A stretch of 64,000 bases of DNA from Hominimerdicola alba 8 (GTDB lineage Bacteria; Bacillota; Clostridia; Oscillospirales; Ruminococcaceae): the NCBI RefSeq assembly GCF_000178155.2, contig NZ_ADKM02000134.1, positions 1-64,000 of the forward strand. The letters are read 5' to 3'. Position numbers and translations under genes: made by a program. Position 1 is the stretch's first letter; the number at the start of each line of letters is the position of its first letter. The notes beneath the pieces were generated by a model. It was not told where the DNA came from. It worked only from the letters and a program-made list of their open reading frames with translations, and ran no database searches. Below, piece after piece: positions 37,584-46,664 of this stretch.

Positions 37584-38915
37584 ATGTCTACAAGAGTGGG
37601 TATGGTATCACTCGGATGTCCCAAAAATCAGGTGGACGCCGAGCATATGCTGTTCGACCTGAAAAAAGAGGGCTATCAGATAGTCGCAGATGCGGCACTG
37701 GCTGATGTTGTAGTAGTCAACACCTGCGGCTTTATCGAAAGCGCAAAGCAGGAAGCCATCGACACTATATTGGAATTCTGCACCCTTAAGCAGGAGGGCA
37801 GGATAAAAGCCGTGATAGCCACAGGCTGTCTGGCTGAGAGATACCGCGATGAAATGAAAAAGGAGATACCTGAGCTTGATGCAGTGGTGGGGCTTGGCTC
37901 AAACTCAAAGCTGCCTGAGATAATCAGGGATATCTATCGCGGTGAAGAGCAGATATGTGCTTACGGCAGCAAGACCGACCTGCCGATGGAGGGCGGAAGG
38001 ATAATATCCACCGAACCCTTCTACGCATATATTAAAATAGCTGAGGGCTGTTCCAATAACTGTACCTACTGCGCTATCCCCGCTATCAGAGGAAAGTTCC
38101 GCAGCAGGAAGATGGAGGATATACTCGAAGAAGCAAGATGGCTGGCTGAAAACGGTGTTACCGAACTGGTGGTCATCGCACAGGATACCACAAGGTACGG
38201 CGAGGATATCTACGGAAAGTCAAAACTGCCCGAACTGCTGAGAGAACTCTGCAAAATAGATGGTTTCAAATGGATAAGAACACTTTACAGCTATCCCGAA
38301 CGTATCAGCGAAGAGTTCATAGATGTGCTGGCAAGCGAGGAAAAGCTGGTGAAATATATCGATATGCCGATACAGCACTGCAACGGTGATGTGCTAAGGT
38401 CGATGAACCGACCTGGCAACGAAGCGTTCTTGCTTGAACTGATATCGAAGCTGAGGGCGCGTATCCCCGATATCGTGCTGAGAACTACGCTGATAGCAGG
38501 TTTTCCGGGTGAAACTGAGGCGCAGTTTGAAGAACTCTGTGAGTTTGTGAAGAATGTGGGCTTCGAGCGGCTGGGTTGTTTTGCTTATTCCCCCGAAGAG
38601 GGCACTAAGGCTTTCTCGATGGAGGGTCAGGTCGATGAACAGACCAAAGAGCGCCGCGCTGATATAATCATGCGTGAGCAGATGCTTGTGGCTGACAGAT
38701 ATAATCAGGCACAGCTTGGCAAGACCATCGAGGTGGTTTGTGAGGGCTTTGACCGCTATGCTGAATGCTATTTCGGCAGAGGTACGGCTGATGCCCCTGA
38801 GATAGACGGCAAGATATTTTTCACCTCTGAGAAAAAAGTGCAGGTGGGTCAGTATGTAAAGGTCGAACTTTTCGATACAATGGATTATGACCTGCTGGGT
38901 ACAGTAGTTGAATAG
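37584..38915 (+). CDS. rimO: Ribosomal protein S12 methylthiotransferase RimO
   Basis: Radical SAM enzyme that adds a methylthio group to Asp of ribosomal protein S12. 443 residues: UPF0004 domain with Cys12 (SLGCPKNQVDAE) and NTCGF, radical SAM core with C-x3-C-x2-C in GCSNNCTYCAIP, and a C-terminal TRAM domain. The first motif PKNQVD distinguishes it from MiaB. Followed closely by pgsA. Confidence 0.95.
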   Translation: MSTRVGMVSLGCPKNQVDAEHMLFDLKKEGYQIVADAALADVVVVNTCGFIESAKQEAIDTILEFCTLKQEGRIKAVIATGCLAERYRDEMKKEIPELDAVVGLGSNSKLPEIIRDIYRGEEQICAYGSKTDLPMEGGRIISTEPFYAYIKIAEGCSNNCTYCAIPAIRGKFRSRKMEDILEEARWLAENGVTELVVIAQDTTRYGEDIYGKSKLPELLRELCKIDGFKWIRTLYSYPERISEEFIDVLASEEKLVKYIDMPIQHCNGDVLRSMNRPGNEAFLLELISKLRARIPDIVLRTTLIAGFPGETEAQFEELCEFVKNVGFERLGCFAYSPEEGTKAFSMEGQVDEQTKERRADIIMREQMLVADRYNQAQLGKTIEVVCEGFDRYAECYFGRGTADAPEIDGKIFFTSEKKVQVGQYVKVELFDTMDYDLLGTVVE

Positions 38916-38927
38916 GAGGTCGGTAAA

Positions 38928-39521
38928 ATGAAGAGTATGAATCTGCCAAATAAACTGACAGTGCTGAGAGTGGTGCTGATACCGTTCTTTATGTTCTTCC
39001 TGCTGTGTTTTGAACTGGGAGAGCGTACACATACCATACTTGCGCTGATAGTTTTCATAGCCGCATCGCTGACTGATATGCTTGACGGTAAGATCGCAAG
39101 GTCGCAGAATCTTGTGACGACTTTCGGCAAGTTCCTTGATCCGCTGGCGGATAAACTGCTGGTAATGGTGGCGCTCATCAGCTTCACATTTGAACGGTGG
39201 ATAGACCCTATAGCGGTAGTCATAATCCTTGCAAGAGAATTCATGGTGACAGGACTCAGACTGGTGGTCGCAGGCGAGGGCGTTGTGGTAGCCGCAGGCA
39301 TCTGGGGCAAGGCGAAGACCGCTTTCACTATGGTGGCTATGATAGTCATAATGTTCCTGCAAATACTTTACCCCGAACTCAAAGGTGCGCCGGATCTGAA
39401 CTGGCATTCACCGGTATTCCTGATAAATGAAGCGCTTATTTGGATAGCTGTCGTGCTGACAGTGGTATCAGGCGGCATCTATCTCAAGGCTTACGGCAAG
39501 TATATCGACCCCAACGAATAG
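38928..39521 (+). CDS. pgsA: CDP-diacylglycerol-glycerol-3-phosphate 3-phosphatidyltransferase
   Basis: Makes phosphatidylglycerol phosphate in the membrane. 197 residues with several membrane helices and the CDP-alcohol phosphotransferase motif D-x2-DG-x2-AR-x8-G-x3-D-x3-D (DMLDGKIARS to GKFLDPLADK). AGGAGGT precedes the start. The pairing with rimO is common in clostridia. Confidence 0.94.
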   Translation: MKSMNLPNKLTVLRVVLIPFFMFFLLCFELGERTHTILALIVFIAASLTDMLDGKIARSQNLVTTFGKFLDPLADKLLVMVALISFTFERWIDPIAVVIILAREFMVTGLRLVVAGEGVVVAAGIWGKAKTAFTMVAMIVIMFLQILYPELKGAPDLNWHSPVFLINEALIWIAVVLTVVSGGIYLKAYGKYIDPNE

Positions 39522-39534
39522 AATAAAAAAATGC

Positions 39535-39785
39535 GTATCAGCAAAAGTACCCGCGTTTGCGTACTACAGAGAGGAGCCGTTCGGTGCAAGGCTTCGTTCG
39601 GGCGCGGTGAAGTGCGGCTGACAGCAGGGAGTGAGGAAAGATGACGAGTATTCCTCCCCGTTACCCCGCGTTAAGGGGAAACAAGGCTGTGTAAAGAAAT
39701 GCACAGCAAAGCGGAGTGGGACCGCGTGTGAGAGATCATTCGCCTCCGAATGCGTAAGTTTTGCGCGTTCGGAGGCTTTTTTGTT
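39535..39785 (+). promoter_or_regulatory. Cysteine T-box leader
   Basis: T-box riboswitch ahead of cysE. Stem I shows AGAGAGG and GGTGCAAGG elements followed by GAAG-TGC, giving a TGC (Cys) specifier at 39613-39615. The T-box proper (AGTGGGACCGCG) is at 39715-39726 and is followed by a terminator hairpin. Uncharged tRNA-Cys would favour the antiterminator and turn on cysE and probably cysS. Confidence 0.88.
39742..39784 (+). terminator. Regulated terminator of the T-box
   Basis: GCCTCCGAA (39742-39750) pairs with TTCGGAGGC (39768-39776), followed by TTTTTTG. Competes with the antiterminator containing the T-box sequence. Confidence 0.85.
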
Positions 39786-39816
39786 TCAGCTTTCTGCTCA
39801 TTTGGAGGAAACACTT

Positions 39817-40485
39817 ATGGGAAATATCATCGGAAGCATCATAAAAAATTATAAGGCAGAGATACAGTCGATAAAAGACAGAGATCCTGCCGCTGCAAGC
39901 ACGCTGGAGATACTGACTTATGCAGGTCTGCATGCGGTGGCTATGTACAGGGTGGCTCACTGGTTCTATATAAGGGATCTGAAATTCATCGCCAGAGTCA
40001 TCTCGCAGACCGCCCGCTTCCTGACGGGCATCGAGATACATCCCGGTGCCAAGATCGGCAAGGGTCTGCTGATAGATCACGGCGCAGGTGTGGTAATAGG
40101 TGAAACCGCCGAGATAGGCGATAACTGCCTGCTCTATCAGGGGTGTACGCTGGGCGGCACAGGCAAGGATCAGGGCAAGCGCCACCCCACACTGGGCAAT
40201 AATGTGATGGTCGGGTGCGGCGCTAAGGTGCTGGGACCTTTCAAGGTGGGCGATAACTCCAAAATTGCCGCAAATGCGGTCGTGCTTGAAACTGTTCCGC
40301 CGAACTGTACCGCTGTGGGCGTGCCTGCAAGGGTCGTTAAGCAGAATGGCAAGCGCACCCTCGACCTCGACCAGATACACATACCCGATCCTGTTTCGCA
40401 GGAACTCTGCAAAGGCCGAATGGAACTGGAAAGGCTCAGAAAACGTGTGGAAGCACTGGAAAAACGCCTTGAAAAGGAGGGCTGA
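39817..40485 (+). CDS. cysE: Serine O-acetyltransferase
   Basis: First step of cysteine synthesis: serine + acetyl-CoA to O-acetylserine. 222 residues from the ATG at 39817 (TTTGGAGG upstream); the frame is open further upstream but that part is the T-box leader. Hexapeptide-repeat protein with IEIHPGAKIGKGLLIDHG, GTGKDQGKRHPTLG and a C-terminal coiled-coil segment (MELERLRKRVEALEKRL). Controlled by the Cys T-box. Confidence 0.96.
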   Translation: MGNIIGSIIKNYKAEIQSIKDRDPAAASTLEILTYAGLHAVAMYRVAHWFYIRDLKFIARVISQTARFLTGIEIHPGAKIGKGLLIDHGAGVVIGETAEIGDNCLLYQGCTLGGTGKDQGKRHPTLGNNVMVGCGAKVLGPFKVGDNSKIAANAVVLETVPPNCTAVGVPARVVKQNGKRTLDLDQIHIPDPVSQELCKGRMELERLRKRVEALEKRLEKEG

Positions 40486-40488
40486 TGT

Positions 40489-41166
40489 ATGGAACATTAT
40501 GACCTTATAGACCTCATGCTTTCAAAACCCTATATATTTACAGGCGAGAGCCTTACAGCACTGAGGTTTTTCCTTAATGGTTATTCCTATTGCAGACTGG
40601 AACACAAGATGATCGACAGCGAGCCGCAGTTCAGCCTTTTTCCGCTTCCCTGGAAATTTTTCGGGCTGTATGTGAGATGTCAGATACCCGTTGACTGCGG
40701 TGAGCGCGAGTGGTATTATCAGATGATGTCATACTATGGCGATAAAGAGGGCTACCGCATGTTCTGTAAGTTCTACAGCGAGTTCAGGCGATTAGAGGTG
40801 TCTTCCATGCGCCGCATGTCGCTGAATTATGACCAGATATCCCTTTATTACGAACTTCTGGATAGAAAAATGGAAACGCATCAGGGCGAACCTGAGTATG
40901 AAGTATTTGACAGAGCGAGTAAATTATCGCCGCAGTCTGTGTATATCATAAATCTGTCAGATGGCACTTCGCTGGTGGCGCTGGAAGATGTCAGTCATGT
41001 CAGGCTGATGCTGTGCTTTTTCAAGAGCGAACAGCGCGCAGAGAAATATGTCTACAGTCTTTTTACCTCATTTGATGCAAACTGGTTCGAGGTCACCGGG
41101 GTGAGCGAGCCTAAGTTTACCAAGCCCTTGACCGCAGACAGTGATTATATCGATTCCGAACTTTGA
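40489..41166 (+). CDS. Hypothetical protein between cysE and cysS
   Basis: 225 residues, AAGGAGG upstream, three bases after cysE, so co-transcribed. Rich in Tyr and Phe, no signal peptide or membrane segment. No domain recognised. Its place inside the T-box locus is the only hint of a role in cysteine or sulfur metabolism. Confidence 0.75.
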   Translation: MEHYDLIDLMLSKPYIFTGESLTALRFFLNGYSYCRLEHKMIDSEPQFSLFPLPWKFFGLYVRCQIPVDCGEREWYYQMMSYYGDKEGYRMFCKFYSEFRRLEVSSMRRMSLNYDQISLYYELLDRKMETHQGEPEYEVFDRASKLSPQSVYIINLSDGTSLVALEDVSHVRLMLCFFKSEQRAEKYVYSLFTSFDANWFEVTGVSEPKFTKPLTADSDYIDSEL

Positions 41167-41182
41167 AAATGATAATATGAGT

Positions 41183-41268
41183 GACCCCCTTTAGCACATC
41201 ACTTCATACGCAGGTATTATAATTGACAGTGCTTCACGTAAGGCTGTTTATTGTGGTGTGTCAGCGGG
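41183..41268 (+). repeat. Dispersed palindromic element, family A, copy 3 (short, diverged)
   Basis: Left end CCCCCTTTAGCACATCA, right end TGTGGTGTGTCAGCGGGA, same orientation as copy 1. The interior is shorter and unrelated to copy 1 apart from a TTATTGTGGTG stretch. It lies in the leader just ahead of cysS. Confidence 0.7.
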
Positions 41269-41306
41269 ACAGCCATAAACGATAATATAAATTGGAGGAC
41301 TTAAAA

Positions 41307-42719
41307 ATGAGAATTTACAACACACTTTCGCACAAGGTAGAAGAATTTGTGCCGAACACAGCAGGCAAGGTGGCAATGTATACCTGCGGACCTACCGTGT
41401 ACCACTTCGCGCACATCGGCAACCTGAGAAGCTATATAATGGAGGACGTTCTGGAGAAGTACATGCGCTGGCAGGGTCTTGATGTCAAGCGCGTCATGAA
41501 CATCACCGATGTGGGACACCTGACATCTGACGGCGATACAGGAGATGACAAAATGCTCAAAGGCGCAAAGCGCGAGCATAAGACTGTCATGGAGATAGCA
41601 AAGTTCTATACCGATGCTTTCTTCACCGACTGCGCTAAGCTGAATATCAAGACCCCGGATGTGGTCGCACCTGCCACTACCTACATCGATGAGTTCATCA
41701 AGGTCATCTCTTCACTTATAGAGAAAGGCTATGCTTACGAGGCAGGCGGAAATATCTACTTTGATACTTCCAAGCTGGACGAATACTATGTGTTCCACAA
41801 TTTCAGCGCTGAAGACCTCGAAGTAGGCGTGCGCGAGGGCGTTGAGGAAGATACCAACAAGCGCAATAAGGCGGATTTCGTGCTGTGGTTCACAAAGTCC
41901 AAGTTTGATGACCAGGAACTTAAGTGGGAATCTCCCTGGGGTGTGGGCTATCCCGGCTGGCATATCGAGTGCAGCTGCATCTCCATGAAAAATCTGGGCG
42001 AATATCTGGATATCCACTGCGGCGGCGTTGACAATATTTTCCCGCACCACACCAACGAGATAGCACAGTCTGAGGCTTATATAGGTCACAAGTGGTGCAA
42101 CTACTGGTTCCACGTACACCACCTCAATACCGACACAGGCAAGATGTCCAAGTCAAAAGGCGAGTTCCTGACTGTTTCACTGCTGGAAGAAAAGGGTTAT
42201 GACCCGCTGGTCTACAGGTTCTTCTGCTTGCAGTCCCACTACAGGAAGTCACTGGTATTCTCATGGGAAAACCTGGATAATGCCAAGACTGCTTACGAAA
42301 AGCTGACAGCGCGTATCGCTTCACTTATGTCGGGTGACAAGGGCGAAGTCATTTCTGCTGACTTTGATGCGCTCAAAGCAAAGTTCACCGCCGCTATGGA
42401 CGATGATATAAACACTTCCAACGGCATAACCGCACTGTATGATGTCCTCAAAGCTGATACCACACCTGCTACCAAGCTGGCGCTGATAGAGGACTTCGAC
42501 AAGGTGCTGTCTGTCGGTCTTATCAAGGCGGCTGAAAAGCAGAACGAAGAGAAGTCGGGCGGCGATATCCCCGCTGAGGTAATGGCGCTGGTCGAGGAAA
42601 GACAGGCGGCAAGAAAGGCTAAGGATTTCGCGAAGGCTGACGAGATACGCGATAAGATAGCAGCACTGGGCTACGCTGTAAAGGAAACTCGTCAGGGCAC
42701 TGAGATAACCAAGCTCTGA
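41307..42719 (+). CDS. cysS: Cysteinyl-tRNA synthetase
   Basis: Charges tRNA-Cys. 470 residues from the ATG at 41307 (TTGGAGG upstream). Class Ia signatures: YTCGPTVYHFAHIGN (HIGH-type), zinc ligands including the Cys of ECSCIS, HHTNEIAQSEA, and KMSKS in TGKMSKSKGEF. Likely read through from the Cys T-box, although a family A repeat lies between it and the upstream gene. Confidence 0.97.
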   Translation: MRIYNTLSHKVEEFVPNTAGKVAMYTCGPTVYHFAHIGNLRSYIMEDVLEKYMRWQGLDVKRVMNITDVGHLTSDGDTGDDKMLKGAKREHKTVMEIAKFYTDAFFTDCAKLNIKTPDVVAPATTYIDEFIKVISSLIEKGYAYEAGGNIYFDTSKLDEYYVFHNFSAEDLEVGVREGVEEDTNKRNKADFVLWFTKSKFDDQELKWESPWGVGYPGWHIECSCISMKNLGEYLDIHCGGVDNIFPHHTNEIAQSEAYIGHKWCNYWFHVHHLNTDTGKMSKSKGEFLTVSLLEEKGYDPLVYRFFCLQSHYRKSLVFSWENLDNAKTAYEKLTARIASLMSGDKGEVISADFDALKAKFTAAMDDDINTSNGITALYDVLKADTTPATKLALIEDFDKVLSVGLIKAAEKQNEEKSGGDIPAEVMALVEERQAARKAKDFAKADEIRDKIAALGYAVKETRQGTEITKL

Positions 42720-42732
42720 TCGGGGTGGTACG

Positions 42733-43596
42733 ATGGAAAAGAAAACGGAAAAGAAAAATTACTATCAGGTCAAGCACAGTGAGCGTTTTAAGACCTATTT
42801 CAGGTTCTCACTGATAGCTATGTGCTTTGTGCTGGTGTTCACGCTGTTTCAGGCTTGCCAGCGTGCAAAGGACGGCGGTGGGCTTGACCCCGATGATGTT
42901 GAGCTGATACAGTATCAGCTGCCGAAAGATGATGCGCCTGTTGTGGTATTTGAAACAAGCGAGGGCAGCTTCACAGCAGTGCTGTATCCCGATGAAGCCC
43001 CGGAATTCTGCAAGTATTTTGAGGGTCTTGTGAATGATGGCTACTATGACGGCACCTACGTTTTTGCAGTGCAGGATGGTGTGTATTTCATGGGCGGCTC
43101 AAAAGCATCAGATGGCACTGACACCGACTCAACTGACAAGAAACAGCTTGAACCTGAGATACACAAGAATTTATGGCCATTCAAAGGCACGCTCATCTCC
43201 TACGGTGACAAGGGCGGTTCGATATTTGACAGGAAGATAATGTCGGGCAGCCGAATACTGTTTGTTGACTCTGTGGAATTTACTGAAGATTTCATCAAAG
43301 AACTTGACTCGGCGGGCGGCAATAACGACCTTGTGGAGGCTTTCAAGAAAAAGGGCGGCATACCAAATTTCTCACAGCAGTATACCATATTCGGGCAGGT
43401 ATATGACGGCTTTGAGGCGTATGATGCCATTTGCGGCAAGGAAGTGACCGACAGCGAGAGCATGCGGCCAAAGCAGACCATCACCATAGAACGGGCATAT
43501 ATGTCAACATATGGTGAGCATAAAAATGACAGCTTTTTCGACATCTCGACCGATACCCTTTCATCGGCTGACCGAACTGTCACCGACGGCGAATAA
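42733..43596 (+). CDS. Membrane-anchored cyclophilin-type peptidyl-prolyl isomerase
   Basis: 287 residues. A basic N-terminus, one membrane helix (about 23-43) and an extracytoplasmic cyclophilin-like domain: VVFETSEGSFTAVLYPDEAPEF, VNDGYYDGTYVFAVQDGVYFMGG and YTIFGQVYDGFEAYDAI. The fold is clear, but catalytic residues of classical cyclophilins are partly replaced (for example VYFMGG where F-x-MQGG is usual), so activity is uncertain. Fourteen bases after cysS. Confidence 0.82.
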   Translation: MEKKTEKKNYYQVKHSERFKTYFRFSLIAMCFVLVFTLFQACQRAKDGGGLDPDDVELIQYQLPKDDAPVVVFETSEGSFTAVLYPDEAPEFCKYFEGLVNDGYYDGTYVFAVQDGVYFMGGSKASDGTDTDSTDKKQLEPEIHKNLWPFKGTLISYGDKGGSIFDRKIMSGSRILFVDSVEFTEDFIKELDSAGGNNDLVEAFKKKGGIPNFSQQYTIFGQVYDGFEAYDAICGKEVTDSESMRPKQTITIERAYMSTYGEHKNDSFFDISTDTLSSADRTVTDGE

Positions 43597-43655
43597 AATA
43601 CAGCAATAAACAGACCTCTGCGTGCATAAGGGCGGCGCTGATATAGAAGTTTTAA

Positions 43656-43695
43656 GCCATGGTATTTCTGATGCAAAGTCAGAAGTACTATGGCG
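43656..43695 (+). terminator. Hairpin after the cyclophilin gene
   Basis: AGCCATGGTATTTCTGA and TCAGAAGTACTATGGC form a long imperfect stem followed by GTTTCTATT. Likely terminator just ahead of the next promoter. Confidence 0.55.
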
Positions 43696-43701
43696 TTTCT
43701 A

Positions 43702-43730
43702 TTGACAGTGCATAGATGACGTGCTATAAT
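43702..43730 (+). promoter_or_regulatory. Consensus promoter of the PfkB kinase gene
   Basis: TTGACA (43702-43707), 17 bases, TATAAT (43725-43730), a full match to the sigma-A consensus. Confidence 0.75.
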
Positions 43731-43784
43731 GGTAACTAACATAAATCGGAATTTACTTTTCCAAAACAGAAAGGTCGGATAAAT

Positions 43785-44579
43785 GTGAATATTATTGCTA
43801 TGACTTGTATGTGCGTAGATGTTTTTGATGATACCGGAGAAATCCGACCCGGTGGTGAAGCATTGAACTTTGCTGCAATTGCATCAAAATACAATCATAT
43901 TTCAGTTGATCTTCTTGGTGCAATTGGTGACGATGATTATGGTAAGGCAATATTGAGATCTATTGAAAATAAACCTATCAACAAAGAGTTTATCCACATT
44001 ATTTCAGGCTCTGCTACTGCAAACCATCGGATTTATCTTACTGAGAAAGGTGATAGATATTTCAAAGATGATTCATGGAACGGTGGTATTCATGACACAT
44101 ATCTTCTTAGCGATTCTGACAAGAACAGAATTGCAAGTGCTGATGTTATCTTTATAACCTTTGATTCTCCTAATTTTGATGATGTATTAGAACTTAGAAA
44201 GAGTTGTCGTTTTCAGCTTGCCGTTGACTTCAACGTGCTAAGAGATTTTAAGAAAATAGAAACTATTGTACCGTACATTGACTTCTTTTTTATCAGTGGT
44301 GAGAAGAGTATTCTTTTACAATTTCAAAAATGGTCTGAACGGTATGACAACATATTTAACATTACACTTGCAGAAAATGGCAGCGTTACTTATTATATGG
44401 GAAAAGAATATAGAGTGGATGCTGTGCCTGTCAATAATGTAATTGATACAACTGGGTGCGGTGACAGTTATCATGCTGGCTTTCTTTGTTCATATTTGAG
44501 AGATTGTGATATTATAAATGCAATGAATGAAGGTTCAAGAGTCGCTTCTAAAACATTAAGTCATATTGGCGGCTTTTAA
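43785..44579 (+). CDS. PfkB-family sugar kinase, AT-rich
   Basis: 264 residues from a GTG start with AAAGGTCGG upstream. Ribokinase fold with PGGEALNFA near the start and the catalytic TTGCGDSYHAGF near the end. It looks closest to fructoselysine 6-kinase (FrlD) among small PfkB kinases, but no deglycase or transporter accompanies it, so the substrate is open. The gene is strikingly AT-rich in third positions (AAT, ATT, GAT, AAA), unlike all neighbours, suggesting recent transfer. It has its own promoter and stands alone. Confidence 0.85.
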   Translation: MNIIAMTCMCVDVFDDTGEIRPGGEALNFAAIASKYNHISVDLLGAIGDDDYGKAILRSIENKPINKEFIHIISGSATANHRIYLTEKGDRYFKDDSWNGGIHDTYLLSDSDKNRIASADVIFITFDSPNFDDVLELRKSCRFQLAVDFNVLRDFKKIETIVPYIDFFFISGEKSILLQFQKWSERYDNIFNITLAENGSVTYYMGKEYRVDAVPVNNVIDTTGCGDSYHAGFLCSYLRDCDIINAMNEGSRVASKTLSHIGGF

Positions 44580-44643
44580 CGGGTATATGTTAATCTTGCA
44601 ACATCAAATTATGATTTGTCTTAGCAGTTGTATAAAATACAAT

Positions 44644-44673
44644 GCCCCGAAGCACTTTGAAGTGCTTCGGGGC
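44644..44673. terminator. Hairpin between convergent genes
   Basis: GCCCCGAAGCAC and GTGCTTCGGGGC form a 12-bp perfect stem between the kinase gene and the GGDEF-EAL gene. Neither side has a strong T tract; likely serves both directions. Confidence 0.7.
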
Positions 44674-44718
44674 AAAACTTCTATATGCGTACCCGTCTTA
44701 ACGCAGAGGTCTTTGTGT

Positions 44719-46395
44719 TTATTTACGTATTCCGATGCCGTCAAGCCGTTTTTCAAACTCGTCTTTAGGCAGTGGTCTGTCATAGTGATATCCCTGAGCA
44801 ATGTCACAGCCGTAGCGTTTCAGTATTTCGACCTGAGTTTTGGTTTCAACACCCTCAGCGATACATTCAAGCCCCATCTCCCGCGCCATAGCGACAACGT
44901 ATTTGAACATGACTGTTCGCGGGCTGGACTCATCGTCATCATCTATAGGCACGATGCTCTTGTCTATTTTGATGACGTTCCAGGGGACTTCCTTTATAAG
45001 GTTCAGCGATGAATACCCGCTGCCGAAATCATCGACCGAAGCTGATATTCCCCGTTCCTGCAACCCATTGACCACACGTTTAAGGTCTTTGAACTCCACA
45101 TCGGTAGTAGTTTCTGTCAGTTCTGCCTCGATAAGATGGTGTGGAATATTATGCCTGTCGATTATTTCCATCAGGTGTTTCAACAGGTCAACATCGAGTA
45201 TGTGCTTGCGCGAAAAGTTGACAGAGATGCGCGGCAGCTGTCTGCCCTCATCGAGCCACTGCCGTATATCGCGACAGACATGGTCTATCATGTAGAAATC
45301 CAGCTTGCATATATCCGTATTCTGTTCCAGTATTGGTATAAACTCGTCAGGCGGTATCAGCCTGCCGTCATGCTTCCATCTGCACAGCGCCTCTGCACCT
45401 GTCATTCTGCCATCTCTGACATCGACTTTCGGCTGATAGTAAACGAGAAATTCCTCTTTTTTCAGCGCTTCGGGGAATATGTGCTGTATGGTGGCGTTGT
45501 GTTTTTTTGTGTTGACAAGTTCCTCGCTGTAGAAGATTATATCTTCCCGCCCCGCGCTTTTTGCAATGTATGATGTTGGCATTACCTTGTCAAGCAGGTC
45601 GGAGATGCCCGCATATCTGTAGTCAGCTTCCACTATATAGATGCCCGCAGTGGCGCTGAGCATTATGCTTTCGCCGTAATCTTCACCGAACCTGACAACA
45701 GCACCGCTAAGATGACCGAACACAGCATCTACCTTGTCGGCATCAAATATGGTTATAAAATTATCACCGCCGATTCGGCAGACAGGTATTTCACAGCCCG
45801 TCAGCGCTTCAAGATCGTCAATGAAGCGGCGCATAACAGTGTCGCCGTTCTTTCTGCCTATCTGATTGTTGACCGCCTGAAAATGCCGCAGGTTGAAGTG
45901 TGCCACAGCCTTTCCCTGAAGATCGTTCTTTCCGCCAAGACTTTCGACCTGAGTACAGAAATATCGCAGATTGTGGTAGCCCGATTCGTCTATATATGCG
46001 AAACGGTTCGCGACTTGCTTTAGCATCTGGCGGCTGTTGAACACAAACAGTATCGATATCATCAGCGCGAGCCTGTTCCTAATCCTGTCACACCACTCAG
46101 CACCGCCGTTCAGGTGGAAAAATTCATATATCACAACGCCGCCGCCGTCCGTGACCCTTCTGTCAACGATGACATTATCATCATGCACGCCGTTTTCATA
46201 CAGCACCAGTTTTACTCTGTTATCAGAACCCTCAAGTTCAATGTTCTCATAAAATGTGATCTCCAGCTTTGCCACATCGGATATCCTGCATATGTCACCG
46301 ACAGCTTCTCTGATAACATTCGGGTCGAGAGCATCTTCTGAATCATTCAGCTTTTGAAGAAAATGCCTGAAAGCAACAACAATGTCTTCTGTCAT
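44719..46395 (-). CDS. GGDEF-EAL protein with degenerate GGDEF, likely c-di-GMP phosphodiesterase
   Basis: 558 residues from the ATG at 46395, which has GAGGAGG upstream; the frame continues upstream without a site. The N-terminal 140 residues show no known sensor domain. The GGDEF domain is degenerate (GGDNF at 209-213, so the catalytic Glu is Asn). The EAL domain is intact: EAL at 335-337, LTETTTD and DDFGSGYSSL, residues that bind metal and activate water. The protein should therefore break down c-di-GMP rather than make it. Monocistronic. Confidence 0.9.
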   Translation of the reverse strand: MTEDIVVAFRHFLQKLNDSEDALDPNVIREAVGDICRISDVAKLEITFYENIELEGSDNRVKLVLYENGVHDDNVIVDRRVTDGGGVVIYEFFHLNGGAEWCDRIRNRLALMISILFVFNSRQMLKQVANRFAYIDESGYHNLRYFCTQVESLGGKNDLQGKAVAHFNLRHFQAVNNQIGRKNGDTVMRRFIDDLEALTGCEIPVCRIGGDNFITIFDADKVDAVFGHLSGAVVRFGEDYGESIMLSATAGIYIVEADYRYAGISDLLDKVMPTSYIAKSAGREDIIFYSEELVNTKKHNATIQHIFPEALKKEEFLVYYQPKVDVRDGRMTGAEALCRWKHDGRLIPPDEFIPILEQNTDICKLDFYMIDHVCRDIRQWLDEGRQLPRISVNFSRKHILDVDLLKHLMEIIDRHNIPHHLIEAELTETTTDVEFKDLKRVVNGLQERGISASVDDFGSGYSSLNLIKEVPWNVIKIDKSIVPIDDDDESSPRTVMFKYVVAMAREMGLECIAEGVETKTQVEILKRYGCDIAQGYHYDRPLPKDEFEKRLDGIGIRK

Positions 46396-46524
46396 AACGC
46401 CACCTCCTCTCTGCATCGCTTTAAATGAACATAATGCGTATAATACATTACCATTTAAACACATTATAGCATAATCAATCAGATTTTTCAAGAGCATTAT
46501 AAATTTCATTCACAAATTTACACC

Positions 46525-46664
46525 TTTTTATATTGTTATCCCGCAGACACACCACAAAAACAGCGGATATAAGGTTCTTGGCGTATGGTGCTCAATTATC
46601 CTTTTGTTTACCGCATTTTTAGTTGGTGTACTAAAGGGATAGTCATATTTTTATATTGTTATCC
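46525..46664 (-). repeat. Dispersed palindromic element, family A, copy 4, with flanking direct repeats
   Basis: Core 46537-46641, inverted relative to copy 1 and very similar to it: TATCCCGCAGACACACCAC at one end, TACTAAAGGGATA at the other, and the same TGAGCACCATACGCCAAG interior. A 17-bp direct repeat (TTTTTATATTGTTATCC, 46525-46541 and 46648-46664) brackets it, its last bases merging with the element end. Confidence 0.8.
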
